Made by a program: the position numbers and the translations under genes
Assembly (NCBI GenBank): GCA_963922595.1
Contig: CAWUIM010000076.1
Span: 1 to 14,880, forward strand
Length of the DNA: 14,880 nt
Source of the DNA: JAJFFW01 sp963922595
GTDB taxonomy: Bacteria > Pseudomonadota > Alphaproteobacteria > Caulobacterales > Parvularculaceae
Direction: 5' to 3'
Shown here: positions 8,448 through 14,717 of the stretch, piece after piece
Layout of the letters: every line of letters begins with the position of its first letter
How positions within the stretch are numbered: position 1 is the stretch's first letter
The notes under the pieces: generated by a model
Databases searched by the model: none
What the model was told of the DNA's origin: nothing
Seen by the model: the letters and a program-made list of their open reading frames with translations, nothing else

Positions 8448-9572
8448 ATGGATCATCTAGGACGCGTCGGTCTTAGCGAGGAACAAGCGGACCTCCTTGA
8501 GGTGGCCACAAATTTTTGCCGCGAGAAATCGCCGGCGGAAAAAGTGCGTTCCCTGATTAATGACGAGCGGGGGTACGATGCGGACGTCTGGGCGGAAATC
8601 GGCGAGCTTGGGTGGCTGGCGATTGCGATCCCGGAGGAATATGGCGGCGTCGGCCTCAGTCTTGGCGAAGTGACGCCGGTTATGGAGCAGATGGGCCGCA
8701 CCATGCTCGCATCGCCGTTTTACTCAACGACGCTCGCCGCGCAGGCGCTGATCTATGGCGGAACGCAAGCGCAGAAGGAGGCGTGGCTGCCAAGGATTGC
8801 GAGCGGCGAGGCGGCGACCGTGGCGCTGATGGAGAAAAACGGCGCTTGGGATTTTAGCGCGCCGGAAACGCAGGCCGTGCGCGATGGCGGGCGGCTTTCC
8901 TTGTCGGGTGAAAAAATCTTCGTTTGCGATGCGAACGCGGCGGCGGCGATCATCGTGTCAGTGACATGCGACGGCGCGCCAGCGCTCGTTCTTCTGGAGC
9001 GGGAAATGCTGGGCGATGAGGCGTTGCGCCGCGAGGTCGTCATTGACGAAACGAAACGCAGTTTCGCCATAGACCTGAACGGCGTCGACATCCCTGAAAG
9101 CGCGCTCATGGATCAGGACCGCGCGCGCGAAGCGCTGGCCCATCTGCACCTGGCGGCGAATTTATTGTCAGCGTCCGAAATGATCGGCGGGACGCAAGGC
9201 GTGATCGATTACACGCTTGAGTACTTAAAAACGCGCAAACAGTTCGGTCGCACGATCGGGTCGTTCCAGTCGCTCAAACATCCGACGGTGGATGCGTTTG
9301 TGGAGTATGAGCAGGCGCGCTCGCACCTTTATAGCGCCGCTCACTGCTTCAACGATCAGGGCTCAGGCGAGGTGGCGACCCGCATGGCGAAGGCCGCCGC
9401 CGACAAGGCTTATTCCTTCGCCGCCGACCGCTCCATTCAATTCCATGGCGGTTTCGGCTTCACCTATGATTGCGACGCCCAACTCTATCGCCGCAATGCG
9501 CTCTGGCACAGCGCGCAACATGGCGATGCAGCGTATCACAAGAGAAAGCTTGCAGATTTGCTATTGGGGTGA
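8448..9572 (+). CDS. Acyl-CoA dehydrogenase, second subunit of a likely heteromeric pair
   Basis: A 374-residue acyl-CoA dehydrogenase. GWLAIAIPEEYGGVGLS (55-71) is in the N-terminal domain. The C-terminal domain keeps YLKTRKQFGRTIGSFQSLKH (259-278), containing the R-x-x-F-G FAD motif, and QFHGGFGFTYDCDAQLYRR (331-349). No glutamate is visible at either usual catalytic site: the helix region reads AHLHLAANLLSASEMIGG, and no Y-E-G-T motif follows. The middle beta-domain is diverged (ALMEKNGAWDF where many members have ALTEP), which suggests weak or altered cofactor binding. The start lies 11 bases after the upstream stop, with a GGAGA ribosome-binding site, so the two genes are surely cotranscribed. 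With the first subunit it resembles mycobacterial FadE26/27 and FadE28/29 pairs, where two different chains make an alpha2-beta2 enzyme. That comparison is from family knowledge. Confidence 0.9.
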   Translation: MDHLGRVGLSEEQADLLEVATNFCREKSPAEKVRSLINDERGYDADVWAEIGELGWLAIAIPEEYGGVGLSLGEVTPVMEQMGRTMLASPFYSTTLAAQALIYGGTQAQKEAWLPRIASGEAATVALMEKNGAWDFSAPETQAVRDGGRLSLSGEKIFVCDANAAAAIIVSVTCDGAPALVLLEREMLGDEALRREVVIDETKRSFAIDLNGVDIPESALMDQDRAREALAHLHLAANLLSASEMIGGTQGVIDYTLEYLKTRKQFGRTIGSFQSLKHPTVDAFVEYEQARSHLYSAAHCFNDQGSGEVATRMAKAAADKAYSFAADRSIQFHGGFGFTYDCDAQLYRRNALWHSAQHGDAAYHKRKLADLLLG

Positions 9573-9672
9573 GGTGTTAAGGGGACGGCTGCAGATCCAA
9601 ATCAGACCGAATTCCACTGGCTGAAATTGGCTCCTGATGTCGGTTGGCGATTGAGGAGTATTACGTCCGGCT

Positions 9673-10212
9673 TCAAGCTAACTTGATCCATTCCTCTGGG
9701 TAAATATCATCGCTTTCTGGATAGTTTAGGGTATCCGGTCCGATAAATAGCGAACTCCCGACGAACAGCGCCTTTAAGCGCAAGAATTCTAACACTGATA
9801 AGTAAACCGCTTGCTTTGGATCACTAGATGCAAGAATGGGCTCCCTAAAACAGATAATCTCAGCGATAATCATGCCGTACCATTTCTCAATCATGAGCTT
9901 TATGTGCAGCCTAACATCATTTTGAATCGGATGGTACTCGAGTTGGAGAGTGCTAATCTTCCCACGGTCAAACAATTCGACGTACTGGTCGGTCGAGTAA
10001 GTTTTCTCGCGATCTTCCTTTGTCGATCCATCCGACCAAGTTGAGAGACTCAAATCAGCGTTCAAGGGTGACCCACAAAGCGATCGAACGCCTTGATGAA
10101 TTTTTTCATTTGAAAGTGATAGGATGAAGCCCTCAAAGAAACACATACCACAATCGCGCATTTCTTTGACGACATAGTCGAATTGTTTCCAGATTTCGTC
10201 GAAGTCCAACAC
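9673..10212 (-). CDS. Hypothetical protein, orphan in an AT-rich island
   Basis: I do not recognise this 179-residue protein. It is probably real: it starts at a GTG with AGGGA about eight bases upstream, stays open for 540 bases, and has an even, soluble-looking mix of residues with many acidic and aromatic ones. I see no signal peptide or membrane segment. Cysteines are at 21, 24, 46 and 121; the first two form a CGMC pair. A hydrophobic helix-like part (VRLHIKLMIEKWYGMIIAEIICF) is followed by PILASSDPKQAVYLSVLEFLRL. The acidic end is PESDDIYPEEWIKLA. Hand counts give 24, 25 and 30 G+C in three 60-base lines inside it, against 41 of 60 in the preceding gene, so it looks acquired. Its size and style resemble stand-alone immunity-like or phage-island proteins, but that is only a guess. 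It converges on the acyl-CoA dehydrogenase gene. Confidence 0.7.
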   Translation of the reverse strand: MLDFDEIWKQFDYVVKEMRDCGMCFFEGFILSLSNEKIHQGVRSLCGSPLNADLSLSTWSDGSTKEDREKTYSTDQYVELFDRGKISTLQLEYHPIQNDVRLHIKLMIEKWYGMIIAEIICFREPILASSDPKQAVYLSVLEFLRLKALFVGSSLFIGPDTLNYPESDDIYPEEWIKLA

Positions 10213-10233
10213 ATGATTTTCCCTACACCTATC

Positions 10234-10255
10234 CTACTACAAGACTATGTAGTAG
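10234..10255. repeat. Perfect 8-bp inverted repeat upstream of the orphan gene
   Basis: CTACTACA and TGTAGTAG are exact reverse complements separated by the six bases AGACTA. The repeat lies 22-43 bases upstream of the orphan GTG start on the minus strand. That is where a promoter-proximal operator or a leader hairpin would sit. It has no T-run on either side, so it is not an intrinsic terminator. The function is unknown. Confidence 0.6.
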
Positions 10256-10349
10256 TTGGTCCTTAAATGCGATTTTTCATGTGTTCGTCGTTATTTTCGA
10301 AATATGGCACGACCGCTCTATCTACACATCCCCTCAAGAATAACCGATA

Positions 10350-10381
10350 TCCCTTGCAATCGTCGCCGTTTCGGCCCACAT
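10350..10381 (+). promoter_or_regulatory. Possible heat-shock-type (sigma-32-like) promoter of the cold-shock gene
   Basis: TATCCCTTGCAA is followed, 15 bases after CTTGCA, by GCCCACAT. The E. coli sigma-32 pattern is roughly CTTGAA, 13-15 bases, CCCCATNT. The -35 part matches well and the -10 part matches at most of its positions. Transcription would begin near 10388 and give a leader of about 135 bases, a usual length for cspA-type genes. A weak ordinary promoter cannot be excluded. This is a pattern match by eye. Confidence 0.3.
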
Positions 10382-10401
10382 ACGGCGTGCGCCAATGATT
10401 G

Positions 10402-10425
10402 AAGGCCGTCTTTTAAGGCCTTTTT
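10402..10425 (+). terminator. Small hairpin with T-run upstream of the cold-shock gene
   Basis: AAGGCC (10402-10407) pairs with GGCCTT (10417-10422) across a nine-base loop, and more T residues follow. It faces the plus strand. It could stop transcripts running on from the acyl-CoA dehydrogenase genes, or form part of the cold-shock leader if the promoter at 10350-10381 is used. The stem is short, so termination would be weak. Confidence 0.4.
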
Positions 10426-10472
10426 GCTAAAAGCTTTCGAAACTCCTCCAAACATCGGCTGCGATACCCACG

Positions 10473-10493
10473 GGAGGGCCTTTCCGGCTCTCC
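10473..10493 (+). promoter_or_regulatory. Leader hairpin before the cold-shock gene
   Basis: GGAGGGCC (10473-10480) pairs with GGCTCTCC (10486-10493) as an eight-pair stem with one G-U pair and a five-base TTTCC loop. It ends 17 bases before the AAGGAG ribosome-binding site and has no T-run. Long structured leaders are known for cspA-family mRNAs, where structure changes with temperature. Such a role here is inferred. Confidence 0.4.
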
Positions 10494-10522
10494 ATCACGC
10501 CATGTCTATGAAGGAGATCAAA

Positions 10523-10726
10523 ATGGCGACTGGTAAAGTCAAATGGTATAACGCCCAGAAGGGCTATGGTTTCATCGCGCCTGACGACGGCGGCAAAGAC
10601 GTGTTCGTTCACGCGACAGCGCTCGAAGCTGCGGGTCTGCGTGGATTGAACGATGATCAGGCGATCAGCTATGAATTGCAGGAAGACCGCGGCAAGACCT
10701 CGGCAGGCAACCTGAAACTCGTCTAA
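10523..10726 (+). CDS. Cold-shock-domain protein (CspA family)
   Basis: A 67-residue protein made of one cold-shock domain, a five-stranded beta barrel that binds single-stranded RNA or DNA and melts RNA structure in the cytoplasm. RNP-1 is KGYGFI (11-16) and RNP-2 is DVFVH, and the opening ATGKVKWYNAQKGYGFI is typical of the family. The ATG at 10523 is fixed by a strong AAGGAG at 10511-10516. In-frame ATGs at 10502 and 10508 lie before or inside that site and are unlikely starts. The gene stands alone, with a long leader in front and a strong terminator behind, as is usual for csp genes. Alphaproteobacteria carry several such paralogues, so I do not assign a specific symbol or claim cold induction. 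Confidence 0.95.
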   Translation: MATGKVKWYNAQKGYGFIAPDDGGKDVFVHATALEAAGLRGLNDDQAISYELQEDRGKTSAGNLKLV

Positions 10727-10757
10727 CGCGAGTCATAAGATACCAACGAAGACCAAT

Positions 10758-10787
10758 AAGCGCTCCGGCAAGCCGGGGCGCTTTTTT
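10758..10787 (+). terminator. Intrinsic terminator of the cold-shock gene
   Basis: AAGCGC-T-CCGG, a CAAG loop and CCGG-G-GCGCTT form a stem of 11 pairs, one of them T-G, followed by six T residues (10782-10787). It begins 31 bases after the csp stop. This is the clearest Rho-independent terminator in the window and separates csp from cysQ. Confidence 0.93.
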
Positions 10788-10864
10788 CGTATCCGCAGCC
10801 GTCACGCCGCACGCACGAAGGCTCATTTTTGCGTGTCCGAAATGGGCGATTTTGCTGTCGGGAA

Positions 10865-10888
10865 GTTGAGCGATTAACCAGTTGAGCG
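10865..10888 (+). repeat. Direct repeat GTTGAGCG x2 upstream of cysQ
   Basis: GTTGAGCG occurs at 10865-10872 and again at 10881-10888, a 16-base spacing. The second copy contains TTGAGC, a possible -35 box, with CATATG/TATGCC about 15-17 bases further on as a weak -10. The cysQ ATG is 61 bases downstream of the repeat. The pair may be a regulator site or the promoter itself, but chance is possible for an 8-base repeat. Confidence 0.35.
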
Positions 10889-10949
10889 TGAAGCGCGACT
10901 GGCATATGCCCTGCAGCGGATTTACTGCAATTGCGAGAAGGCGTTCCCC

Positions 10950-11756
10950 ATGACCGCTGCCGACTATCTGGATACGATGATTGACCTCGCCCTGGCGGCG
11001 GGAGCCAAGGCCTCGGAGATTTATGAGACCGATTTCGACGCCTCGGTCAAAGGCGACGGCTCTGCCGTGACGGAAGCCGACAAGCTCGGTGAGGCGATTA
11101 TTCTGGACGGCCTGAAAGCGGCGGCGCCGGATATTCCGGTGTTGGCTGAAGAGGCGGCGTCCGAGGGTCATATTCCCGACCTTGGCGATCGCTTCTTTCT
11201 GGTGGACCCGCTCGACGGCACCCGCGAGTTCGTCAACAAGACCGGAGAATTTACGGTTAACATCGCGTTGATCGAAAACGGCGCGCCGAGCGCAGGCGTT
11301 GTCTACGCGCCGGGTTGTCATAAGCTCTTTTACGGCATTGTGGGCGAGGGCGCGTGGCTCCAGTTGGTGAAGCCCGGCGCCGAGCGGGCGTCGGCCGACG
11401 CACCGCAAAAGATTGACGCCCGTGACGCACCGCCTTCCGGTCTGATCGCTGTCGCCAGCCGCAGCCACCGGTCGCCGGAAACGGAGGATTATCTTACCCG
11501 CATTGGCGCCGCTGATTTCACGCCGGCGGGCTCATCCTTGAAATTTTGTTTGATTGCGGAGGGAAGCGCCGACGTCTATCCGCGCCTCGGCCGCACCATG
11601 GAATGGGACACGGGCGCGGCGCAAGCGGTTCTTGAAGCGGCGGGCGGCGAGGTCCTCGCGCTTAACGAGGCGGGCGAGGAATGCGGCGTCCTGCGGTACA
11701 ACAAAAAGGATCGCGGGTTTGACAATCCGCATTTTGTCGCTTGGGGGAGACGATAG
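10950..11756 (+). CDS. cysQ: 3'(2'),5'-bisphosphate nucleotidase
   Basis: Removes the 3'-phosphate of PAP (adenosine 3',5'-bisphosphate), the by-product of PAPS use in sulfate assimilation and sulfation. This 268-residue protein belongs to the inositol monophosphatase superfamily. Metal-binding motifs are AEEAA (66-70), DPLDGT (86-91) and WDTGAAQAVLEAAGG (219-233). DGSAVTEAD (36-44) and SRSHRSPETEDYL fit CysQ rather than SuhB. A GAGAAGG ribosome-binding site lies eight bases before the ATG. The next gene, cysD, starts two bases after the stop. That placement with cysD and cysNC supports the CysQ call over inositol phosphatase. It follows the csp terminator, so its promoter should lie in 10788-10949. 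Confidence 0.95.
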   Translation: MTAADYLDTMIDLALAAGAKASEIYETDFDASVKGDGSAVTEADKLGEAIILDGLKAAAPDIPVLAEEAASEGHIPDLGDRFFLVDPLDGTREFVNKTGEFTVNIALIENGAPSAGVVYAPGCHKLFYGIVGEGAWLQLVKPGAERASADAPQKIDARDAPPSGLIAVASRSHRSPETEDYLTRIGAADFTPAGSSLKFCLIAEGSADVYPRLGRTMEWDTGAAQAVLEAAGGEVLALNEAGEECGVLRYNKKDRGFDNPHFVAWGRR

Positions 11757-11758
11757 CC

Positions 11759-12661
11759 ATGAGCGCGCTTACGCACCTTGAACGCCTTGAAGCGGAAAGC
11801 ATTCACATTATGCGCGAAGTCGCCGCTGAGTGTGAAAATCCGGTGATGTTGTATTCGGTCGGCAAGGATTCTTCTGTCATGCTGCGGCTCGCCCTGAAGG
11901 CGTTCTATCCCTCAAAGCCGCCCTTTCCGCTTCTGCATGTAGACACGACCTGGAAATTCCGTGAAATGATCAAGTTCCGGGACGACACGGCGGAAGAGCT
12001 CGGCCTCGACCTCTTGGTGCATATCAATCAGGACGGCGTCGAACAGGGGGTCGGACCGTTCAGCCACGGCTCAAGCCTCCATACCGATATTATGAAAACG
12101 CAAGCACTGAAACAGGCGCTCGATAAATACAAGTTTGACGCCGCGTTCGGCGGCGCGCGGCGTGACGAAGAAAAATCGCGGGCGAAAGAAAGGATTTTCT
12201 CATTCCGCTCGGCCCAGCATCAATGGGATCCAAAAAATCAGCGTCCTGAATTATGGAACCTCTATAATACGCGGATCGCCAAAGGCGAAAGCATGCGCGT
12301 GTTCCCGATGTCGAACTGGACGGAGCTCGATATCTGGCAATATATCTACAAGGAACAGATTCCCATTCCGTCACTCTATTTCGCTGCGAAGAGACCGGTC
12401 GTCGAGCGCGACGGGATGTTGATCATGGTCGATGACGACCGCATTCCGCTGGAGCCGGGCGAAGAACCGGTGGAGAAGATGGTCCGGTTCCGCACCCTCG
12501 GCTGTTACCCGCTGACCGGCGCCGTTGAATCGAGCGCGCAGACGCTGCCGGAGATCATTCAGGAAACCTTGTTGACCACCACATCCGAACGCCAGGGCCG
12601 CGCCATCGATCACGATCAGGCCGCGTCCATGGAGAAGAAGAAGCAGGAGGGATATTTCTAA
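11759..12661 (+). CDS. cysD: Sulfate adenylyltransferase subunit 2
   Basis: The catalytic subunit of ATP sulfurylase, which makes adenosine 5'-phosphosulfate (APS) from ATP and sulfate with GTP hydrolysis by CysN. It is 300 residues long, the normal length. Motifs are the PP-loop YSVGKDSSV (32-40), HVDTTWKFREM (60-70), GGARRDEEKSRAKERIFSFR (131-150), SNWTELDIWQYI (185-196), GCYPLTGAVES (248-258) and the C-terminal TTSERQGRAIDHDQAASMEKKKQEGYF. The ATG at 11759 follows GGGGGAGA by eight bases. An upstream in-frame start at 11741 is inside cysQ and adds nothing conserved. The stop shares one base with the cysNC start (TAATG), so the two subunits are likely coupled in translation. Confidence 0.98.
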   Translation: MSALTHLERLEAESIHIMREVAAECENPVMLYSVGKDSSVMLRLALKAFYPSKPPFPLLHVDTTWKFREMIKFRDDTAEELGLDLLVHINQDGVEQGVGPFSHGSSLHTDIMKTQALKQALDKYKFDAAFGGARRDEEKSRAKERIFSFRSAQHQWDPKNQRPELWNLYNTRIAKGESMRVFPMSNWTELDIWQYIYKEQIPIPSLYFAAKRPVVERDGMLIMVDDDRIPLEPGEEPVEKMVRFRTLGCYPLTGAVESSAQTLPEIIQETLLTTTSERQGRAIDHDQAASMEKKKQEGYF

Positions 12662-14568
12662 TGTCCCATCAAGATGATCTGATCGCCACTGATATTCTCG
12701 CCTACCTTCAGCGTCATGAGAATAAGAGCTTTTTGCGGTTCATCACCTGCGGCTCCGTTGACGACGGGAAGTCGACGCTGATCGGGCGGCTCCTTTATGA
12801 CAGCAAGCTGATTTATGAAGACCAGTTGGCCGCGGTCGAAGCGGACAGTAAAAAGTCGGGCACCACAGGGGACAAGCCCGATCTGGCGCTTCTTGTGGAC
12901 GGCCTCGCCGCCGAACGCGAGCAGGGCATCACGATCGATGTCGCCTACCGCTTTTTCTCCACGGACAAACGCAAGTTTATTGTCGCCGACACACCAGGCC
13001 ACGAGCAATACACCCGCAATATGGCCACCGGCGCCTCTACGGCCGATCTGGCGATTTTGCTCATCGACGCGCGCTACGGCGTTCAAGTGCAGACGCGCCG
13101 CCATAGCTACATCGCGTCGCTTCTCGGCATTCGGAATATTGTCGTCGCTGTGAACAAGATGGATTTGCTCGACTATTCAGAGGGAACCTTCAACGCCATC
13201 GAAAGTGATTATCGCGCCTTCGCCGAACCGCTCGGCTTCAGTGAAATCGTCTGCATCCCGATGTCTGCGCTTGACGGCGTCAACGTCACGAGCAAGAGCG
13301 ACGCGACGCCTTGGTATAAAGGCCCATCGCTTTTGCAGCATCTGGAAGACGTGGAAATCGAACGGCCGTCGGATGCATCAGCGTTTCGCCTGCCCGTGCA
13401 ATGGGTGAACCGGCCGGATCTGAACTTCAGAGGCTTTTCCGGGACCGTTGCGGCGGGCGCTGTCAGTACGGGCGACGAAGTGATCGCCATTCCCTCTGGG
13501 AAGCGCAGCACCGTACGATCGATCGTCACCTATAGCGGCGAGCTCGATGCGGCGGAAAAATCGCAAGCGGTGACGCTCACCCTGAACGACGAGATCGATA
13601 TTTCCCGCGGCGACATCATTTGCGGCGTAGACGGACCGGCGGAGCAATCCGACCAGTTCGCCGCGCATGTATTGTGGATGAGCGACGCGAAAATGTTCCC
13701 CGGCCGGCAATACGCCATGAAGGTGAACAATCAGATGATCCCGGCGACCATCACCGATCTCAAACACAAGGTGAACGTCAACAATTTTGCGCATGAAGCG
13801 GGCAAGACCCTCGAACTAAATGAAGTGGGCGTCTGTAACTTATCGCTCGGCAAGCCGATCCCGTTCGATGCGTACAAAGAGAACCGTCAAACCGGCAGCT
13901 TCATTCTGATCGACCGTAACACGAACAATACGGTCGGCGTCGGCATGCTCGACTTCTCGCTGCGGCGCGCGGCCAATGTGGTGTGGCAAGACCTTGAAAT
14001 CGGTAAGGCCGAACGCGCGGCGCAAAAACATCAGAAGCCGGCTGTCCTTTGGTTCACCGGTCTTTCCGGCTCCGGCAAATCGACGATCGCCAACCTTCTT
14101 GAAAAGAAGCTCTTCGATCTCGGGCGTCACACATACATTCTCGACGGCGACAATGTGCGCCATGGGCTCAATAAGGATTTGGGCTTCAAGGACGCCGACC
14201 GCGTTGAGAACATCCGCCGCGTCGCCGAGGTCTCTAAATTGATGGCCGACGCAGGATTGCTCGTGCTCGTCTCGTTCATTTCTCCCTTCCGCGCAGAACG
14301 CCAGATGGCGCGCGCGATGATGGAGGAAGGCGAGTTTATTGAAATCCATGTGGACACGCCTCTGGAAGTCGCCGAAGCGCGGGATGTGAAGGGCCTTTAC
14401 AAGAAGGCCCGCGCCGGGGAGATCAAAAACTTCACGGGCATCGACTCTGAGTATCAGGAACCGCGCAATCCGGAGATCAAAGTCAACACCGTTGATCTTT
14501 CCGCAGAAGCGGCGGCGGAAAACATTGTTGACTATCTCACTGAGAAAGGCGTTCTGACGACTGTGTAG
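12661..14568 (+). CDS. cysNC: Bifunctional sulfate adenylyltransferase subunit 1 / adenylyl-sulfate kinase
   Basis: A 635-residue fusion. The first part (about 1-440) is CysN, the GTPase subunit of ATP sulfurylase, an EF-Tu-like protein with GSVDDGKST (31-39), EREQGITIDV (85-94), DTPGHEQ (110-116) and NKMD (165-168), then beta-barrel domains. The second part (about 460-635) is CysC, APS kinase, with the P-loop GLSGSGKST (467-475), DGDNVRHGLN (495-504), FISPFRAERQ and KGLYKKARAGEIKNFTGID. With CysD it converts sulfate to PAPS. The fusion is the NodQ/CysN-C form found in many alphaproteobacteria. No cysH or sulfite reductase gene is in the window, so whether PAPS serves reduction or sulfation cannot be read here. 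A ribosome-binding site (AGGAGGG) lies in the end of cysD. Confidence 0.97.
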   Translation: MSHQDDLIATDILAYLQRHENKSFLRFITCGSVDDGKSTLIGRLLYDSKLIYEDQLAAVEADSKKSGTTGDKPDLALLVDGLAAEREQGITIDVAYRFFSTDKRKFIVADTPGHEQYTRNMATGASTADLAILLIDARYGVQVQTRRHSYIASLLGIRNIVVAVNKMDLLDYSEGTFNAIESDYRAFAEPLGFSEIVCIPMSALDGVNVTSKSDATPWYKGPSLLQHLEDVEIERPSDASAFRLPVQWVNRPDLNFRGFSGTVAAGAVSTGDEVIAIPSGKRSTVRSIVTYSGELDAAEKSQAVTLTLNDEIDISRGDIICGVDGPAEQSDQFAAHVLWMSDAKMFPGRQYAMKVNNQMIPATITDLKHKVNVNNFAHEAGKTLELNEVGVCNLSLGKPIPFDAYKENRQTGSFILIDRNTNNTVGVGMLDFSLRRAANVVWQDLEIGKAERAAQKHQKPAVLWFTGLSGSGKSTIANLLEKKLFDLGRHTYILDGDNVRHGLNKDLGFKDADRVENIRRVAEVSKLMADAGLLVLVSFISPFRAERQMARAMMEEGEFIEIHVDTPLEVAEARDVKGLYKKARAGEIKNFTGIDSEYQEPRNPEIKVNTVDLSAEAAAENIVDYLTEKGVLTTV

Positions 14569-14663
14569 GACGACTCGCCTAGACACGCGCCCGGTTCCGC
14601 AGCTTCAATTGCAACATTCTTGAAACAGCCCGCGCATGCGGGTAGACCAAGCGCTCTTTTGGA

Positions 14664-14689
14664 CGCGGCTGTCGAATCTGGCAGCCGCG
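14664..14689 (+). terminator. GC-rich hairpin between cysNC and the next gene
   Basis: CGCGGCTGTC (14664-14673) pairs with GGCAGCCGCG (14680-14689), ten pairs with one T-G, across the loop GAATCT. The bases after it (CGTTTGGCGTTTT) give only a broken T-run. It may be a weak terminator for the cys operon or a structure in the leader of the next gene, whose ATG is 28 bases away. Confidence 0.4.
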
Positions 14690-14717
14690 CGTTTGGCGTT
14701 TTGAGGAACAGTTTTTG

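Larger units (their letters stand above)
10213..10522. other. 310-base gene-free stretch: AT-rich island edge and cold-shock gene leader
   Basis: No convincing gene lies between the orphan minus-strand start and the cold-shock gene. The left half is AT-rich like the orphan gene and carries an 8-bp inverted repeat. The middle carries a possible promoter (about 10350-10381). The right half is the presumed cold-shock leader, with two hairpins. These are listed separately. I found no flanking direct repeats or tRNA end that would mark an integration site. Confidence 0.6.

Noticed and set aside
9573..9672. Possible insertion-sequence remnant after the second acyl-CoA dehydrogenase gene
   Set aside because: The composition shifts here, but I found no inverted ends, target duplication or transposase fragment.
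10665..11468. 267-codon minus-strand frame over csp and cysQ
   Set aside because: It crosses the csp terminator and covers the conserved part of cysQ. It is a shadow.
13840..14586. 248-codon minus-strand frame opposite the CysC domain
   Set aside because: The plus strand carries all the APS kinase motifs.
14629..14642. Small hairpin CCCGC-GCAT-GCGGG after cysNC
   Set aside because: It has only five pairs and no T-run. It lies between a possible -35 (TTGAAA) and -10 (TAGACC), but neither is strong enough to call.
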